64,000 nucleotides of DNA from Dyella sp. BiH032 (GCF_031954525.1 NZ_CP134867.1:806001-870000); one strand, 5' to 3'; shown: positions 10,010 through 18,729, numbered from the stretch's first letter. The notes: generated by a model not told the origin, from the sequence alone. Numbers and translations are program-made.

Positions 10010-10081
10010 ATGAAGCGCATCGTGCTCCGCAAAGGCTGGCCCCCGCCAGGATCGCAGCGCGGGCCGCGCGTGCGGCCTTAG
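10010..10081 (+). CDS. Candidate leader peptide immediately upstream of mgtA (23 residues, Pro-containing)
   Basis: A short frame encoding MKRIVLRKGWPPPGSQRGP followed by RVRP and a TAG stop. AAGGGG lies nine bases upstream. It contains three consecutive Pro codons and ends on Pro. In enteric bacteria the mgtA leader encodes a Pro-codon peptide (MgtL) whose translation sets Rho-dependent termination of mgtA mRNA. Position and Pro codons here are suggestive of an analogous device, but there is no sequence homology I can claim. Confidence 0.35.
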   Translation: MKRIVLRKGWPPPGSQRGPRVRP

Positions 10082-10100
10082 CGCGGGCGCCGGTGTACTG

Positions 10101-10114
10101 CGGGCGTAAGCCCG
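10101..10114 (+). promoter_or_regulatory. GNRA-tetraloop hairpin before mgtA
   Basis: CGGGC (10101-10105), loop GTAA (10106-10109), GCCCG (10110-10114). It lies between the stop of the Pro-containing leader peptide and the mgtA start codon at 10163. A GTAA loop closed by C-G is exceptionally stable in RNA. Confidence 0.4.
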
Positions 10115-10162
10115 TCGGCTCGCTGGTCGGCCCCGGTTCCAAGCCTTTCCCGGAAGCGAGTC

Positions 10163-12829
10163 ATGATCAAGCATTCCACTCATACTGTCGCCGCCAAGGC
10201 GACCGGCAAGAGCGCCGGCGCGCCCGTCCGCGTGGCCGTCGCGCTGGAAGCGTTCCGCCATAACGAAGCGCTGTTCGCGGCACTGGATACCAGCGCGGCC
10301 GGCCTCGACGCCGAGCAGATCGCCGAGCGCCTGGACCGCGACGGCGCCAACGAGGTCTCGCACGAGAAGGCGCCCCACTGGTCGCGCCAGCTGCTGCGCG
10401 CGTTCAAGAACCCCTTCATCATCGTGCTGCTCTTCCTGGCCGTGGTGCAGCTGTTTACCGATGGTGACGACCTGACCGGGCCGATCATCGTCGCGGTGAT
10501 GGTAGGCATCAGCGTGCTGCTGAGCTTCACGCAGGAGTACCGCTCGTCCAAGGCGGCCGAGAAGCTCAAGGCCATGGTGCGCAACACCGCCACGGTGACG
10601 CGCCGCGCCGAGGACGGCCACAGCGAGCGCATTGAAGTGCCGGTGGGCGAGCTGGTCGCGGGCGACATCGTGCACCTGGCCGCGGGAGACATGGTGCCGG
10701 CCGACCTGCGCCTGTTCAGCGCCAAGGACCTGTTCATCAGCCAGGCCATCCTCACCGGCGAATCGCTGCCGGTGGAGAAGGCCGCGCCAACACCCGCGCA
10801 GATCTCCGAGGAGGCCGCGCCGGGTGCGCAGGACAATCCGCTGGATCTGCCGACCATCTGCTACATGGGCACCAACGTGGTCAGCGGCAGCGCCAGCGCG
10901 GTGGTGGTGGCGACCGGTCCGCGCACCTACCTGGGCTCGCTCGCGCACACCATCGTCGGCCAGCGCGTGCAGACCAGCTTCGACCGCGGCGTGAACAGCG
11001 TCAGCTGGCTGCTGATCCGCTTCATGCTGGTGATGGTGCCGATCGTTTTCGCGATCAACTGGTACGACAAGGGCAATTTCCTGGAGGCCTTCCTGTTCGC
11101 GATCTCGGTCGCCGTGGGCCTGACGCCGGAGATGCTGCCGCTGATCGTCACCGCCAACCTGGGCAAGGGCGCCATCGCCATGTCCAAGCGCAAGGTGGTG
11201 GTCAAGCGGCTCAACGCGATCCAGAACTTCGGCGCGATGGACGTGCTGTGCACCGACAAGACCGGCACGCTCACGCTGGACAAGATCGTGCTGGAGCGCC
11301 ACCTCGACCTGTACGGCGAGGAGTCGGACGAGGCGCTGGAATACGGCTATCTCAACAGCCGCTTCCAGACGGGCCTGAAGAACCTGATGGACAAGGCCGT
11401 GCTGGAGCACCGCGACCTGGAGACCGTCGCGCAGCAGTACCGCATCGTCGACGAGATCCCGTTCGACTTCCAGCGCCGCCGCATGTCGGTGGTGGTGCGC
11501 CATGGCGACGGCGACGAGCTGCTGGTGTGCAAGGGCGCAGTAGAAGAAATGCTGTCGATCTGCGACCACGCCAAGGCCGGCGACGAAATCCTGCCGATGA
11601 CCGACGCGATGCGTGCGGACATCAAGGCGATGACGCGCGGTCTCAACGAGGACGGCCTGCGTGTGCTGGTGGTGGCGGTGAAGCACCAGCCTCCGGCCGG
11701 CCGTGCCTACGGCGTAGCCGACGAGGCCGGCCTCACCGCCGTCGGCTGCCTGGCCTTCCTCGATCCGCCGAAGGACTCGGCCGCCACCGCCATTGCGGCG
11801 CTGCATCACCACGGCGTGGAAGTGAAGGTGATCACCGGCGACAACGAGGCGGTGACGCGCAAGATCTGCCGCGAAGTGGGCCTGGACGTCCAGCACTCGG
11901 CGCAGGGCAAGCACATCGAGCCGCTGAACGACCAGGAGCTGGACGAACTGGTCAAGCGCACGACGGTATTCGCCAAGATGTCCCCGCTGCAGAAGGCGCG
12001 CGTGGTCAAGTCGCTGCAGCGCCAGGGCCATACCGTGGGCTTCCTCGGCGACGGCATCAACGACGCGCCGGCGTTGCGCGAGGCGGACGTGGGCATTTCG
12101 GTGGATACCGCCACCGACATCGCCAAGGAGTCGGCCGACATCATTCTGCTGGAAAAGAATCTGATGGTGCTGGAGGAGGGCGTCATCGAGGGGCGCATCA
12201 CCTTCGGCAACATCATCAAGTACATCAAGATGACCGCCAGCTCCAACTTCGGCAACATGTTCTCGGTGCTGGTGGCGAGCGCGTTCCTGCCGTTCCTGCC
12301 GATGTTGCCGCTGCAGATCCTGGTGCTGAACCTGCTGTACGACATCTCGCAGCTGTCGATTCCGTTCGACCGCATGGACGACGACTACCTGCGCAAGCCG
12401 CGCAAGTGGGATGCCAGCGACATCGGCCGCTTCATGGTGTGGATCGGCCCGGTCAGCTCGATCTTCGACATCACCACGTTCCTGCTGCTGTGGTACGTGT
12501 TCGGCGCGAACGGTACGGAGCACCAGTCGTTCTTCCAGTCCGGCTGGTTCGTGGAGAGCCTGCTCACGCAGACGCTGATCGTGCACATGATCCGCACCAA
12601 GCGCATCCCGTTCATGCAGAGCGTGGCGGCCGCGCCGGTGCTCGGCCTGACCACCGCGATCATCGTGATCGGCCTGCTGGTGCCATTCACCGGCGTGGGT
12701 ACGAAGATCGGCATGATGCCGCTGCCGCCGGTGTACTTCGCCTGGATCGGCCTGACCGTGCTGACCTATTGCGTGCTCACGCAGCTGGTCAAGCTCGTCT
12801 ATATCCGCCGCTACGGCCGCTGGCTTTGA
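10163..12829 (+). CDS. mgtA: Magnesium-translocating P-type ATPase
   Basis: P3B-type ATPase that imports Mg2+ across the inner membrane at the cost of ATP. The 888-residue protein shows the actuator motif LTGESLPVEK, the phosphorylation loop CTDKTGTLT (Asp365), DPPKDSA, the ITGDNE hinge and GDGINDAPALREADVGIS, and the C-terminal helices typical of MgtA/MgtB (MTASSNFGNMFSVLVASAFL). The N-terminus has about 50 variable residues before the conserved NEALFAALDTSAAGLDAEQ region. A GGAAG/GAG purine stretch precedes the ATG. The long leader with promoter, hairpins and short ORFs suggests post-initiation regulation by Mg2+. Confidence 0.95.
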   Translation: MIKHSTHTVAAKATGKSAGAPVRVAVALEAFRHNEALFAALDTSAAGLDAEQIAERLDRDGANEVSHEKAPHWSRQLLRAFKNPFIIVLLFLAVVQLFTDGDDLTGPIIVAVMVGISVLLSFTQEYRSSKAAEKLKAMVRNTATVTRRAEDGHSERIEVPVGELVAGDIVHLAAGDMVPADLRLFSAKDLFISQAILTGESLPVEKAAPTPAQISEEAAPGAQDNPLDLPTICYMGTNVVSGSASAVVVATGPRTYLGSLAHTIVGQRVQTSFDRGVNSVSWLLIRFMLVMVPIVFAINWYDKGNFLEAFLFAISVAVGLTPEMLPLIVTANLGKGAIAMSKRKVVVKRLNAIQNFGAMDVLCTDKTGTLTLDKIVLERHLDLYGEESDEALEYGYLNSRFQTGLKNLMDKAVLEHRDLETVAQQYRIVDEIPFDFQRRRMSVVVRHGDGDELLVCKGAVEEMLSICDHAKAGDEILPMTDAMRADIKAMTRGLNEDGLRVLVVAVKHQPPAGRAYGVADEAGLTAVGCLAFLDPPKDSAATAIAALHHHGVEVKVITGDNEAVTRKICREVGLDVQHSAQGKHIEPLNDQELDELVKRTTVFAKMSPLQKARVVKSLQRQGHTVGFLGDGINDAPALREADVGISVDTATDIAKESADIILLEKNLMVLEEGVIEGRITFGNIIKYIKMTASSNFGNMFSVLVASAFLPFLPMLPLQILVLNLLYDISQLSIPFDRMDDDYLRKPRKWDASDIGRFMVWIGPVSSIFDITTFLLLWYVFGANGTEHQSFFQSGWFVESLLTQTLIVHMIRTKRIPFMQSVAAAPVLGLTTAIIVIGLLVPFTGVGTKIGMMPLPPVYFAWIGLTVLTYCVLTQLVKLVYIRRYGRWL

Positions 12830-12886
12830 GCCAACGCTGCGCCAGCGGCCCTTTTCATCTCATCCGATAAAGGAAGGAGGCATGCC

Positions 12887-14542
12887 ATGAACGGCACCTT
12901 CGCCTTGCTCGACATCGCGGGCTATGTCGCTCTGCTGCTGTGGGGCACGCATATGGTCACCAGCGGCGTGCTGCGCGGCTACGGCAGCGCGCTGCGGCGC
13001 TGGCTGGGCCGCTATCTCGGCCATCGTCCGACGGCGTTCGCGTTCGGCATCTGCATCACCGCACTGCTCCAGAGCAGCACTGCGGCGGGGCGGATGGCGA
13101 CCTCGTTCGCCGCCAGCGGTTTCCTCGGCCTGGCGCCCGGCTTAGCCGTCATGCTCGGCGCCAACGTGGGCACCACGCTGATCGTGCAGGTGATGTCGTT
13201 CGACATTTCGCTGATCGCGCCCGTGCTGGTCCTGGTGGGCTTCACCGTGCATCGCCGCAGCGACGATGCGCGTTACGAGAACCTCGGGCGCGTGTTCATC
13301 GGCCTGGGGCTGATGCTGCTGTCGCTGCACCTGCTGGTCGGCGCACTCGCGCCCGTGGAGAACGCACAGGCGCTGCGTGCAGTGCTGCAGAGCCTGGAAA
13401 GCGAGCCGGTGCTGGCGACGCTGGTGGCGGCGTTGATGACCTGGTTGTTTCACTCCAGCGTCGCGATGGTGCTGCTCATCGCTTCCCTCGCCAGCACCGG
13501 CGTGGTGGACGCGCCGGGTGCGTTGGCCCTGGTGCTGGGTGCCAACCTGGGCGGCACGCTGCCGGCCTTGCTGGAGGCGCACACGCCGACGGCGCGGCGC
13601 CTGCCGCTGGGCAATCTGCTGGTACGGGCGTTCGGTTGCGTGGTCTGCCTGCCGCTGTTGCATCCGCTGGCCTCCTGGCTCGGCGCGCTCGGCGATGCGC
13701 CGGCGCGCATCGCGGTGAACTTCCACACCGCCTTCAACCTGGCGCTGGCATTGCTGTTTATTCTTCCAGTGGAACGCATGGCGCACCTGCTGGTGCGCCT
13801 GCTGCCCGATCCACCGCGGCCGAACGACCCGGGTGTGCCGCAGTACCTCGACGAAAGCGCGCTCGATTCGGCCAACGTCGCTCTCGCCAATGCCGCGCGC
13901 GAATCCATGCGCATGGCCGACATGGTCGAAGGCATGCTCAAGGGTCTGGTCGAAGTCTTTGGCAAGGACGATCGCGTACGTGCCGCCGCGATCAGCCGCA
14001 TGGACCCTTCGCTGGACCGGCTGGGCATGGCGATTCGCGCCTACCTGGCCGAACTTGGCGGCGAGGCGCTAAACGAGGAGGACGGCGAACGCAGCCAGGA
14101 GATCCTCGCCTTCGTCATCAATATCGAGCACATCGGCGACATCACGGCCAACAACCTGATGGAGTTCGCGGCCAAGAAAGCCGAGCGCGGCCAGGACTTC
14201 ACCGCCGAGGACATCCAGGACCTGGCGGCCATGCATGTGCATGTGATGGAAAGCCTGCGCCTGGGGCTGGCCGTGTTCATGCGCGGCGACCTGCGCGCCG
14301 CGCAACAGCTGGTGGCGCGCAAAGAAATGCTGTGGCGCCTGGAGAACGAGGCCTCGGAGCGTCACATCCGCGAACTGCGCGACCGCCGCGATGGCGGCGG
14401 CGACGTCTATCTGCGCATTCTGCGCGACCTCAAGCGCATCCACTCGCATCTGGCCGCGCTCGCTTATCCCTCGCTGGAGCGGGCCGGCCTGCTGCAGGGC
14501 CGGCTGGTGGGCGAGGCCGCCGCTTCGCGAGCCGTGAGCTAA
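12887..14542 (+). CDS. Na/Pi cotransporter family protein with C-terminal PhoU-like domain
   Basis: A 551-residue protein of the PNaS family (YjbB/NptA-like), moving phosphate with Na+. The membrane part (about residues 1-310) contains the duplicated substrate motif: ALLQSSTAAGRMATSFA in the first half and WLFHSSVAMVLLIASLA in the second, each followed by a conserved LGANxG (MLGANVGTTL, VLGANLGGTL). The soluble C-terminal part (about 325-540) is helical with PhoU-like character (MVEGMLKGLVEVFG, INIEHIGDITANNLME). GGAGG stands before the ATG. The 57-base gap to mgtA makes co-transcription possible, linking Mg2+ and phosphate uptake, but a separate promoter cannot be excluded. Confidence 0.85.
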   Translation: MNGTFALLDIAGYVALLLWGTHMVTSGVLRGYGSALRRWLGRYLGHRPTAFAFGICITALLQSSTAAGRMATSFAASGFLGLAPGLAVMLGANVGTTLIVQVMSFDISLIAPVLVLVGFTVHRRSDDARYENLGRVFIGLGLMLLSLHLLVGALAPVENAQALRAVLQSLESEPVLATLVAALMTWLFHSSVAMVLLIASLASTGVVDAPGALALVLGANLGGTLPALLEAHTPTARRLPLGNLLVRAFGCVVCLPLLHPLASWLGALGDAPARIAVNFHTAFNLALALLFILPVERMAHLLVRLLPDPPRPNDPGVPQYLDESALDSANVALANAARESMRMADMVEGMLKGLVEVFGKDDRVRAAAISRMDPSLDRLGMAIRAYLAELGGEALNEEDGERSQEILAFVINIEHIGDITANNLMEFAAKKAERGQDFTAEDIQDLAAMHVHVMESLRLGLAVFMRGDLRAAQQLVARKEMLWRLENEASERHIRELRDRRDGGGDVYLRILRDLKRIHSHLAALAYPSLERAGLLQGRLVGEAAASRAVS

Positions 14543-14597
14543 TGCTGCGATGCGGGTCCGTTGCAAGGGTGGATTGTTCGGACGTATAGACGGCCAA

Positions 14598-14607
14598 ATA
14601 ACGTTAT
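14598..14607. promoter_or_regulatory. AT-rich palindrome ATAACGTTAT upstream of the PHP-type hydrolase gene
   Basis: A perfect 10-bp palindrome in the 217-base region between the Na/Pi transporter and the metallohydrolase gene. It lies in the only AT-rich pocket of this intergenic region and could be an operator. A related palindrome (ACGTTATAACGT) precedes the TonB receptor gene at 36280. No other gene is seen in 14543-14759. Confidence 0.3.
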
Positions 14608-14759
14608 CTTTCGCTTGGCTTACGCAAGAACTTTCGCTTTCCCATTCCCCTTTCTGTGCGACGTGTCACGAGCGGTCATCGCTCGCGTCATACCCTTGTC
14701 AGCTGGGGCCGGATGATGTCCCTCAGGGGACATCCACACACCGAAGAGGGAGGAAAGAC

Positions 14760-17507
14760 ATGGAGTGGAAGAAGTTGCTGATCGGCGGCGCGATGACCGC
14801 CGGCATGATGGTGCTTTACCCGGCGATGGCCGGGACCTTGCCGGACCACGAAGAGTTCGAGGCCGGATTGAGCGTGCCGTTCCAGGGCGCGGGCGCACGT
14901 ACCGCGACGCTGCATTTCTCGTATCCGGGCGCCGTCCAGGGCACGCCGGTGGCGTGGACGGTGGAGTTGGTCGACGCCGGTGGTCGCGTGTTGCGCAGCT
15001 GGCAGGGCCAGAGTGCGCTGCACGCCGGCGGCACGCAGGCGCAGATCGCATGGGACGGACGTGGCGCCTCGGGGGAGACGCTGAGCCCCGGCTACTACAC
15101 GGTGCGTCTGCACGCCGTGGCGCTGGACGCCGGTACCGTCGCGCGCATCGGCACCGGTCTGCCGGGCCAGGCGCTCGCCGCCGCGCGTGCCAAGGCGCCG
15201 CAGCTGATCGAGGAACAGAGCTACGACGTGCTGGTGGGCAGCGTCGCCGCGCCGGCGATGCCGCATTTCAATGCCCTGCGCCACACCACCCGCACCGGCA
15301 CGGCCACGACCATGGCCAGCACAGGCCTTCAGGCGCAGTCGGTGGGCACGACCGGCAGCCTGCCGTACACCATCTACTACGGCAACTTGCACAGCCAGAC
15401 CAATCACAGCGACGGCGGCGGCGACGTCTCCACCTGCGTGGATGCGCAGAATCCGCAGAGCGCACCCTATGGTCCGGCGGACGCCTATCAGTACGCGCTC
15501 AATGAAGGGCTCGACATCCTGATGACGTCCGAGCACAACCACATGTACGACGGGTCGACCAGCACCAACACTTCGGCGAGCCCGACCACAGCGCACAACC
15601 TGTTCCAGTCCGGCCTGCAGGCGGCCAGCACGTTCAATGCGGCGCACGCGAACTTCCTGGCGATTTATGGCCTGGAATGGGGCGTGATCAGCAACGGCGG
15701 CCACCTCAACATCTTCAATACGCCCAGCCTGCTGGAGTGGGAGTACAACAGTTCTAACCAGCTGATCGGCGACGTGTTCACGGCCAAGAGCGACTATGCC
15801 TCGCTGTATACGCTGATGAAGAACAACGGCTGGGTCGGCCAGTTCAACCACCCGGCGTCCAGCGGGCAATTCAACGCCAACGGTCAGGATCTCGGCTATA
15901 CCGCCGACGGCGATCAGGTGATGGCACTGGCCGAAGTGCTCAACAGCTCGGCCTTCTCGCACAACACCACCGAGACCGAGACCAGCCGCACCAGCTACGA
16001 GGCCGCCTTCAACATTCTGCTGGAACGCGGCTACCACGTGGCGCCCAGTTCGGACCAGGACAACCACTGCGCCAACTGGGGTGCGAGCTACACCAACCGT
16101 ACGGGCGTGCTGATTCCCAACGGCACGACGCTGAGCCTGAGCGCCTTCCTGGACGCGGTGCGCGCGCGCCACGTGTTCGCCACCGAGGACAAGACCGGCC
16201 AGATCGTGCTCACCGCCAACGGCCACCTCATGGGCGATCGCTTCAGCAACAGCGGCTCGCTGACGCTGACCGTGAACTACGCCAGCACCGCCGGCCACAC
16301 CGTGCAGCGCGTGCAGGTGTTCGAGGGCGTGCCGGGCAGCAACGGCACGGTGGCGACCACGTCGTCCACTGCCACCACCACCATCACGCCGGCCAATGGC
16401 GATCACTTCTACTACGCCAAGATCACCCAGGAAGACGGCAAGCAGTTGTGGTCGGCGCCGGTATGGGTGACGCAGGGCGCGAGCAGCGGTGACACCACGC
16501 CGCCGACGGTGAGTGCCTCGGAGAGCGGCAGCGCGGGCACGATCACGCTGTCGGCCAGCGCCAGCGACAACGTGGGTGTGAGCAAGGTCGAGTTCTACGT
16601 CGACGGTGCGCTGAAGGCCACCGACACCGCCTCGCCCTACAGCGCGACGCTCGATTCCACCACGCTGAGCAATGGCACGCACAGCCTGGTGGCGAAGGCC
16701 TACGATGCCGCCGGCAACGTCGGCACGAGCTCGACAGTGAGCTTCAGCGTTTCCAACGGCACGGGCGGCGATACCACGCCGCCGACGGTGAGTGCCTCGG
16801 AGAGCGGCAGTGCGGGCACGATCACGCTGTCGGCGAGCGCCAGTGACAACGTGGGCGTGAGCAAGGTGGAGTTCTACGTCGACGGCGCGCTGAAGGCCAC
16901 AGACACCGCCTCGCCCTACAGTGCGGCGCTCGATTCCACCATGCTGAGCAACGGCACGCATAGCCTGGTGGCCAAGGCCTACGATGCCGCCGGCAATGTC
17001 GGCACGAGCTTGACGGTAAGCTTCAGCGTCTCCAACAGCACCACGGCGACCGAGCTGATCAAGAACGGCGGCTTCGAAAGCGGCGCCACGTCGTGGACGC
17101 AGACCACCGGCGTGATCAACAACGACACTGGCGAGGCTGCGCACACTGGCAGCTACAAGGCCTGGCTGGATGGCTATGGCTCGTCGCACACCGACTACGT
17201 GCGCCAGTCCATCACCATCCCGTCGACGGCGACCAAGGCCACGCTCGATTTCTTCATGCACATCGACACGGCCGAGACCGGCAGCACGGCGTACGACACG
17301 CTCAGCGCGCAGGTGATCACCTCCGCCGGCAAGTACGTGACGCTGGCCACCTGGTCCAATGCGAATGCCGCGACGGGCTACCAGGAACACACCGTCGATC
17401 TGTCCGCTTATATCGGGCAGACCATTCAGGTCAATTTCTACGGTGTGGAAGACAGCTCCAACCAGACCTCGTTCGTGATCGACGACGTGAGCGTGAAGGC
17501 GCAGTAA
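14760..17507 (+). CDS. Secreted PHP-type metallohydrolase with two Ig-like modules and a C-terminal beta-sandwich
   Basis: A 915-residue exported protein. A signal peptide (about residues 1-24, ending PAMAG) precedes a beta-rich region. The PHP/CehA-like catalytic part spans about residues 200-480: GNLHSQTNHSDGG, SEHNHMYDG, YGLEWGV, GGHLNIFN, FNHPASSGQF and SSDQDNH correspond to successive PHP metal-ligand motifs. The usual HxH is HSQ here, with an extra His at NHSDG. Two near-identical Ig-like domains follow (DTTPPTVSASESGSAG in each), then a C-terminal domain beginning NGGFESGATSWTQTTG, resembling carbohydrate-binding beta-sandwiches. GAGGGAGGA precedes the ATG; the frame is open further upstream but without leader features. 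The substrate is unknown; a phosphoesterase is plausible. Confidence 0.75.
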   Translation: MEWKKLLIGGAMTAGMMVLYPAMAGTLPDHEEFEAGLSVPFQGAGARTATLHFSYPGAVQGTPVAWTVELVDAGGRVLRSWQGQSALHAGGTQAQIAWDGRGASGETLSPGYYTVRLHAVALDAGTVARIGTGLPGQALAAARAKAPQLIEEQSYDVLVGSVAAPAMPHFNALRHTTRTGTATTMASTGLQAQSVGTTGSLPYTIYYGNLHSQTNHSDGGGDVSTCVDAQNPQSAPYGPADAYQYALNEGLDILMTSEHNHMYDGSTSTNTSASPTTAHNLFQSGLQAASTFNAAHANFLAIYGLEWGVISNGGHLNIFNTPSLLEWEYNSSNQLIGDVFTAKSDYASLYTLMKNNGWVGQFNHPASSGQFNANGQDLGYTADGDQVMALAEVLNSSAFSHNTTETETSRTSYEAAFNILLERGYHVAPSSDQDNHCANWGASYTNRTGVLIPNGTTLSLSAFLDAVRARHVFATEDKTGQIVLTANGHLMGDRFSNSGSLTLTVNYASTAGHTVQRVQVFEGVPGSNGTVATTSSTATTTITPANGDHFYYAKITQEDGKQLWSAPVWVTQGASSGDTTPPTVSASESGSAGTITLSASASDNVGVSKVEFYVDGALKATDTASPYSATLDSTTLSNGTHSLVAKAYDAAGNVGTSSTVSFSVSNGTGGDTTPPTVSASESGSAGTITLSASASDNVGVSKVEFYVDGALKATDTASPYSAALDSTMLSNGTHSLVAKAYDAAGNVGTSLTVSFSVSNSTTATELIKNGGFESGATSWTQTTGVINNDTGEAAHTGSYKAWLDGYGSSHTDYVRQSITIPSTATKATLDFFMHIDTAETGSTAYDTLSAQVITSAGKYVTLATWSNANAATGYQEHTVDLSAYIGQTIQVNFYGVEDSSNQTSFVIDDVSVKAQ
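16491..17036 (+). repeat. Tandem duplication encoding two Ig-like modules
   Basis: Unit 1 starts at 16491 and unit 2 at 16770, an offset of 279 bases (93 codons). The two copies are nearly identical in DNA as well as protein, differing at scattered, largely synonymous positions (visible coding changes are T/A in YSA(T/A)LDST, T/M in LDST(T/M)LS and S/L in GTS(S/L)TVS). Such identity points to recent duplication or ongoing gene conversion and makes the locus prone to copy-number change. Confidence 0.9.
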
Positions 17508-17516
17508 GCGTCACCG

Positions 17517-17545
17517 TTCGGCCCGCCGCGTCACGGCGGGCCGAA
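17517..17545. terminator. Stem-loop between convergent genes, 12-bp perfect stem, no T-tract
   Basis: TTCGGCCCGCCG (17517-17528), loop CGTCA, CGGCGGGCCGAA (17534-17545). The loop contains the TGA stop of the minus-strand desaturase gene (17531-17533), and the plus-strand hydrolase stops ten bases earlier. It lacks a U-run, so it may act as an mRNA 3'-end stabiliser or Rho-assisted terminator for both genes. Confidence 0.6.
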
Positions 17546-18346
17546 CAGCGCCAGCCAGCGGCCGCGCCAGTTTTCGGCGCGGCGCAGGCCCTGCCAGAGC
17601 CGGAGCCAGCCGTGCACCGCGATGCGCAGCGGGTTGTTGCTGGTCAGGGGCCGGACCAGGCCGTAACGGCAAGGCTCATCCGGCTGCTCCGCCGCAAACG
17701 TACCGAACAGACGGTCGAAGACGATCAGGATGCCGCCGTAGTTGCGGTCCAGGTAGGGCGGATTGCTGGCGTGATGCACGCGGTGATGGGCCGGCGTGTT
17801 CAATATCCATTCCAGCGGGCCGAGCCGCGGCACCAGCTCGGTGTGCAGCCAGAACTGGTACAGCAGGTTCAATGCCAGGGCGCCCGCGATGGCCGGCAAC
17901 GGGAAGCCGAGCAGCGCGAGCGGCGCGAACATGACGGCGCCGCCGCTCAGCTTGCCCGTCCAGCCCAGCCGATAGGCCGCGGCCAGGTGATAGGCGTTGG
18001 TCGAGTGATGCACGCTGTGCGTGGCCCATAGCCAGTGGACGCGGTGGTCCGCGCGATGCATCCAGTAGTAGAGGAAATCCTGCAGGAGCAGCAGCAGCGG
18101 CCACGACCACCAGCGGTTCATGGGGACGTCGGACAGGCGATGGGTGTAGGCCAGCGCCAGCAGCGCGCCGCCGAGACTGATCCCGACGGCGCGATTGACG
18201 ATGGCGCGGCCGACCGCGTCGCCCATGGACGCGAAGTAGGCGCGCCAGTCGTAGCGGCCCCGGCGGTGCAGGTACCAGCCTTCGGCGGCCGCGATCAGCA
18301 TCAGCAGCAACGGCAGCCATAGCAGTCGACGAGGGAGCAGGTCCAT
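17531..18346 (-). CDS. Sterol desaturase / fatty acid hydroxylase family membrane protein
   Basis: A 271-residue integral membrane di-iron enzyme of the fatty acid hydroxylase superfamily. Four to five hydrophobic segments are visible, and the His clusters that bind the di-iron centre are present: HRADHRVHW, HSVHHSTNAYH, and late in the chain PAHHRVHHASNPPYLDRNYG. Family members hydroxylate or desaturate lipids; the substrate here cannot be told. Its start lies seven bases after the stop of the EF-hand gene on the same strand, so the two are probably co-transcribed. Confidence 0.85.
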   Translation of the reverse strand: MDLLPRRLLWLPLLLMLIAAAEGWYLHRRGRYDWRAYFASMGDAVGRAIVNRAVGISLGGALLALAYTHRLSDVPMNRWWSWPLLLLLQDFLYYWMHRADHRVHWLWATHSVHHSTNAYHLAAAYRLGWTGKLSGGAVMFAPLALLGFPLPAIAGALALNLLYQFWLHTELVPRLGPLEWILNTPAHHRVHHASNPPYLDRNYGGILIVFDRLFGTFAAEQPDEPCRYGLVRPLTSNNPLRIAVHGWLRLWQGLRRAENWRGRWLALFGPP

Positions 18347-18353
18347 GGCGGGC

Positions 18354-18629
18354 TCAGCGGCTGCCGCGCATGGCGGCGGCGAAGCGGCCGATCTCCTGCA
18401 GGGTCACCCTGCCGTCGTGGTCGGCATCGATGTCGTCGAAGTGCGATGACACGCGCGGCATCGCTTTGGCTTCTTCGCGGTTGAGCGCGCCGTCGCCATC
18501 GGTATCGGCCTTGACGAAGCGCTGTTTCAACTCGTCCGCCCCGCGCGCGAAGCGATCGTTCTGTTGTGCCTGCGCGGCAAGCGGCAGCAGCAGGCAGACG
18601 AGGATGGAGGCGATGAAGGTGCGGCGCAT
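18354..18629 (-). CDS. Secreted EF-hand protein
   Basis: A 91-residue protein with a signal peptide (MRRTFIASILVCLLLPLAAQAQ) and two canonical EF-hand loops: DTDGDGALNREE and DADHDGRVTLQE, each with acidic ligands at positions 1, 3, 5 and 12. It should bind Ca2+ in the periplasm or outside. AGGAG stands eight bases before ATG 18629; the frame continues upstream but without a sensible N-terminus. It lies 100 bases downstream of a histidine kinase gene and 7 bases upstream of the desaturase gene, all on the minus strand, so a Ca2+-responsive unit is conceivable. Confidence 0.85.
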   Translation of the reverse strand: MRRTFIASILVCLLLPLAAQAQQNDRFARGADELKQRFVKADTDGDGALNREEAKAMPRVSSHFDDIDADHDGRVTLQEIGRFAAAMRGSR

Positions 18630-18729
18630 GGTCGTTCTCCTGGGGAAGGTGGACCGCAGGGTAAGCAGCCGTGCGCGGCGAGGTTTGTCGCTTCTGTGGG
18701 AAGTTGTAACCAGATGTGAGCGGGCGGCT

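Noticed and set aside
9538..10162. M-box (ykoK) Mg2+ riboswitch in the mgtA leader
   Set aside because: I could not find the conserved M-box sequence blocks by eye; a covariance-model search would be decisive.
16491..17036. CRISPR-like or satellite repeat
   Set aside because: Only two units, in frame, encoding Ig-like domains of a large protein.
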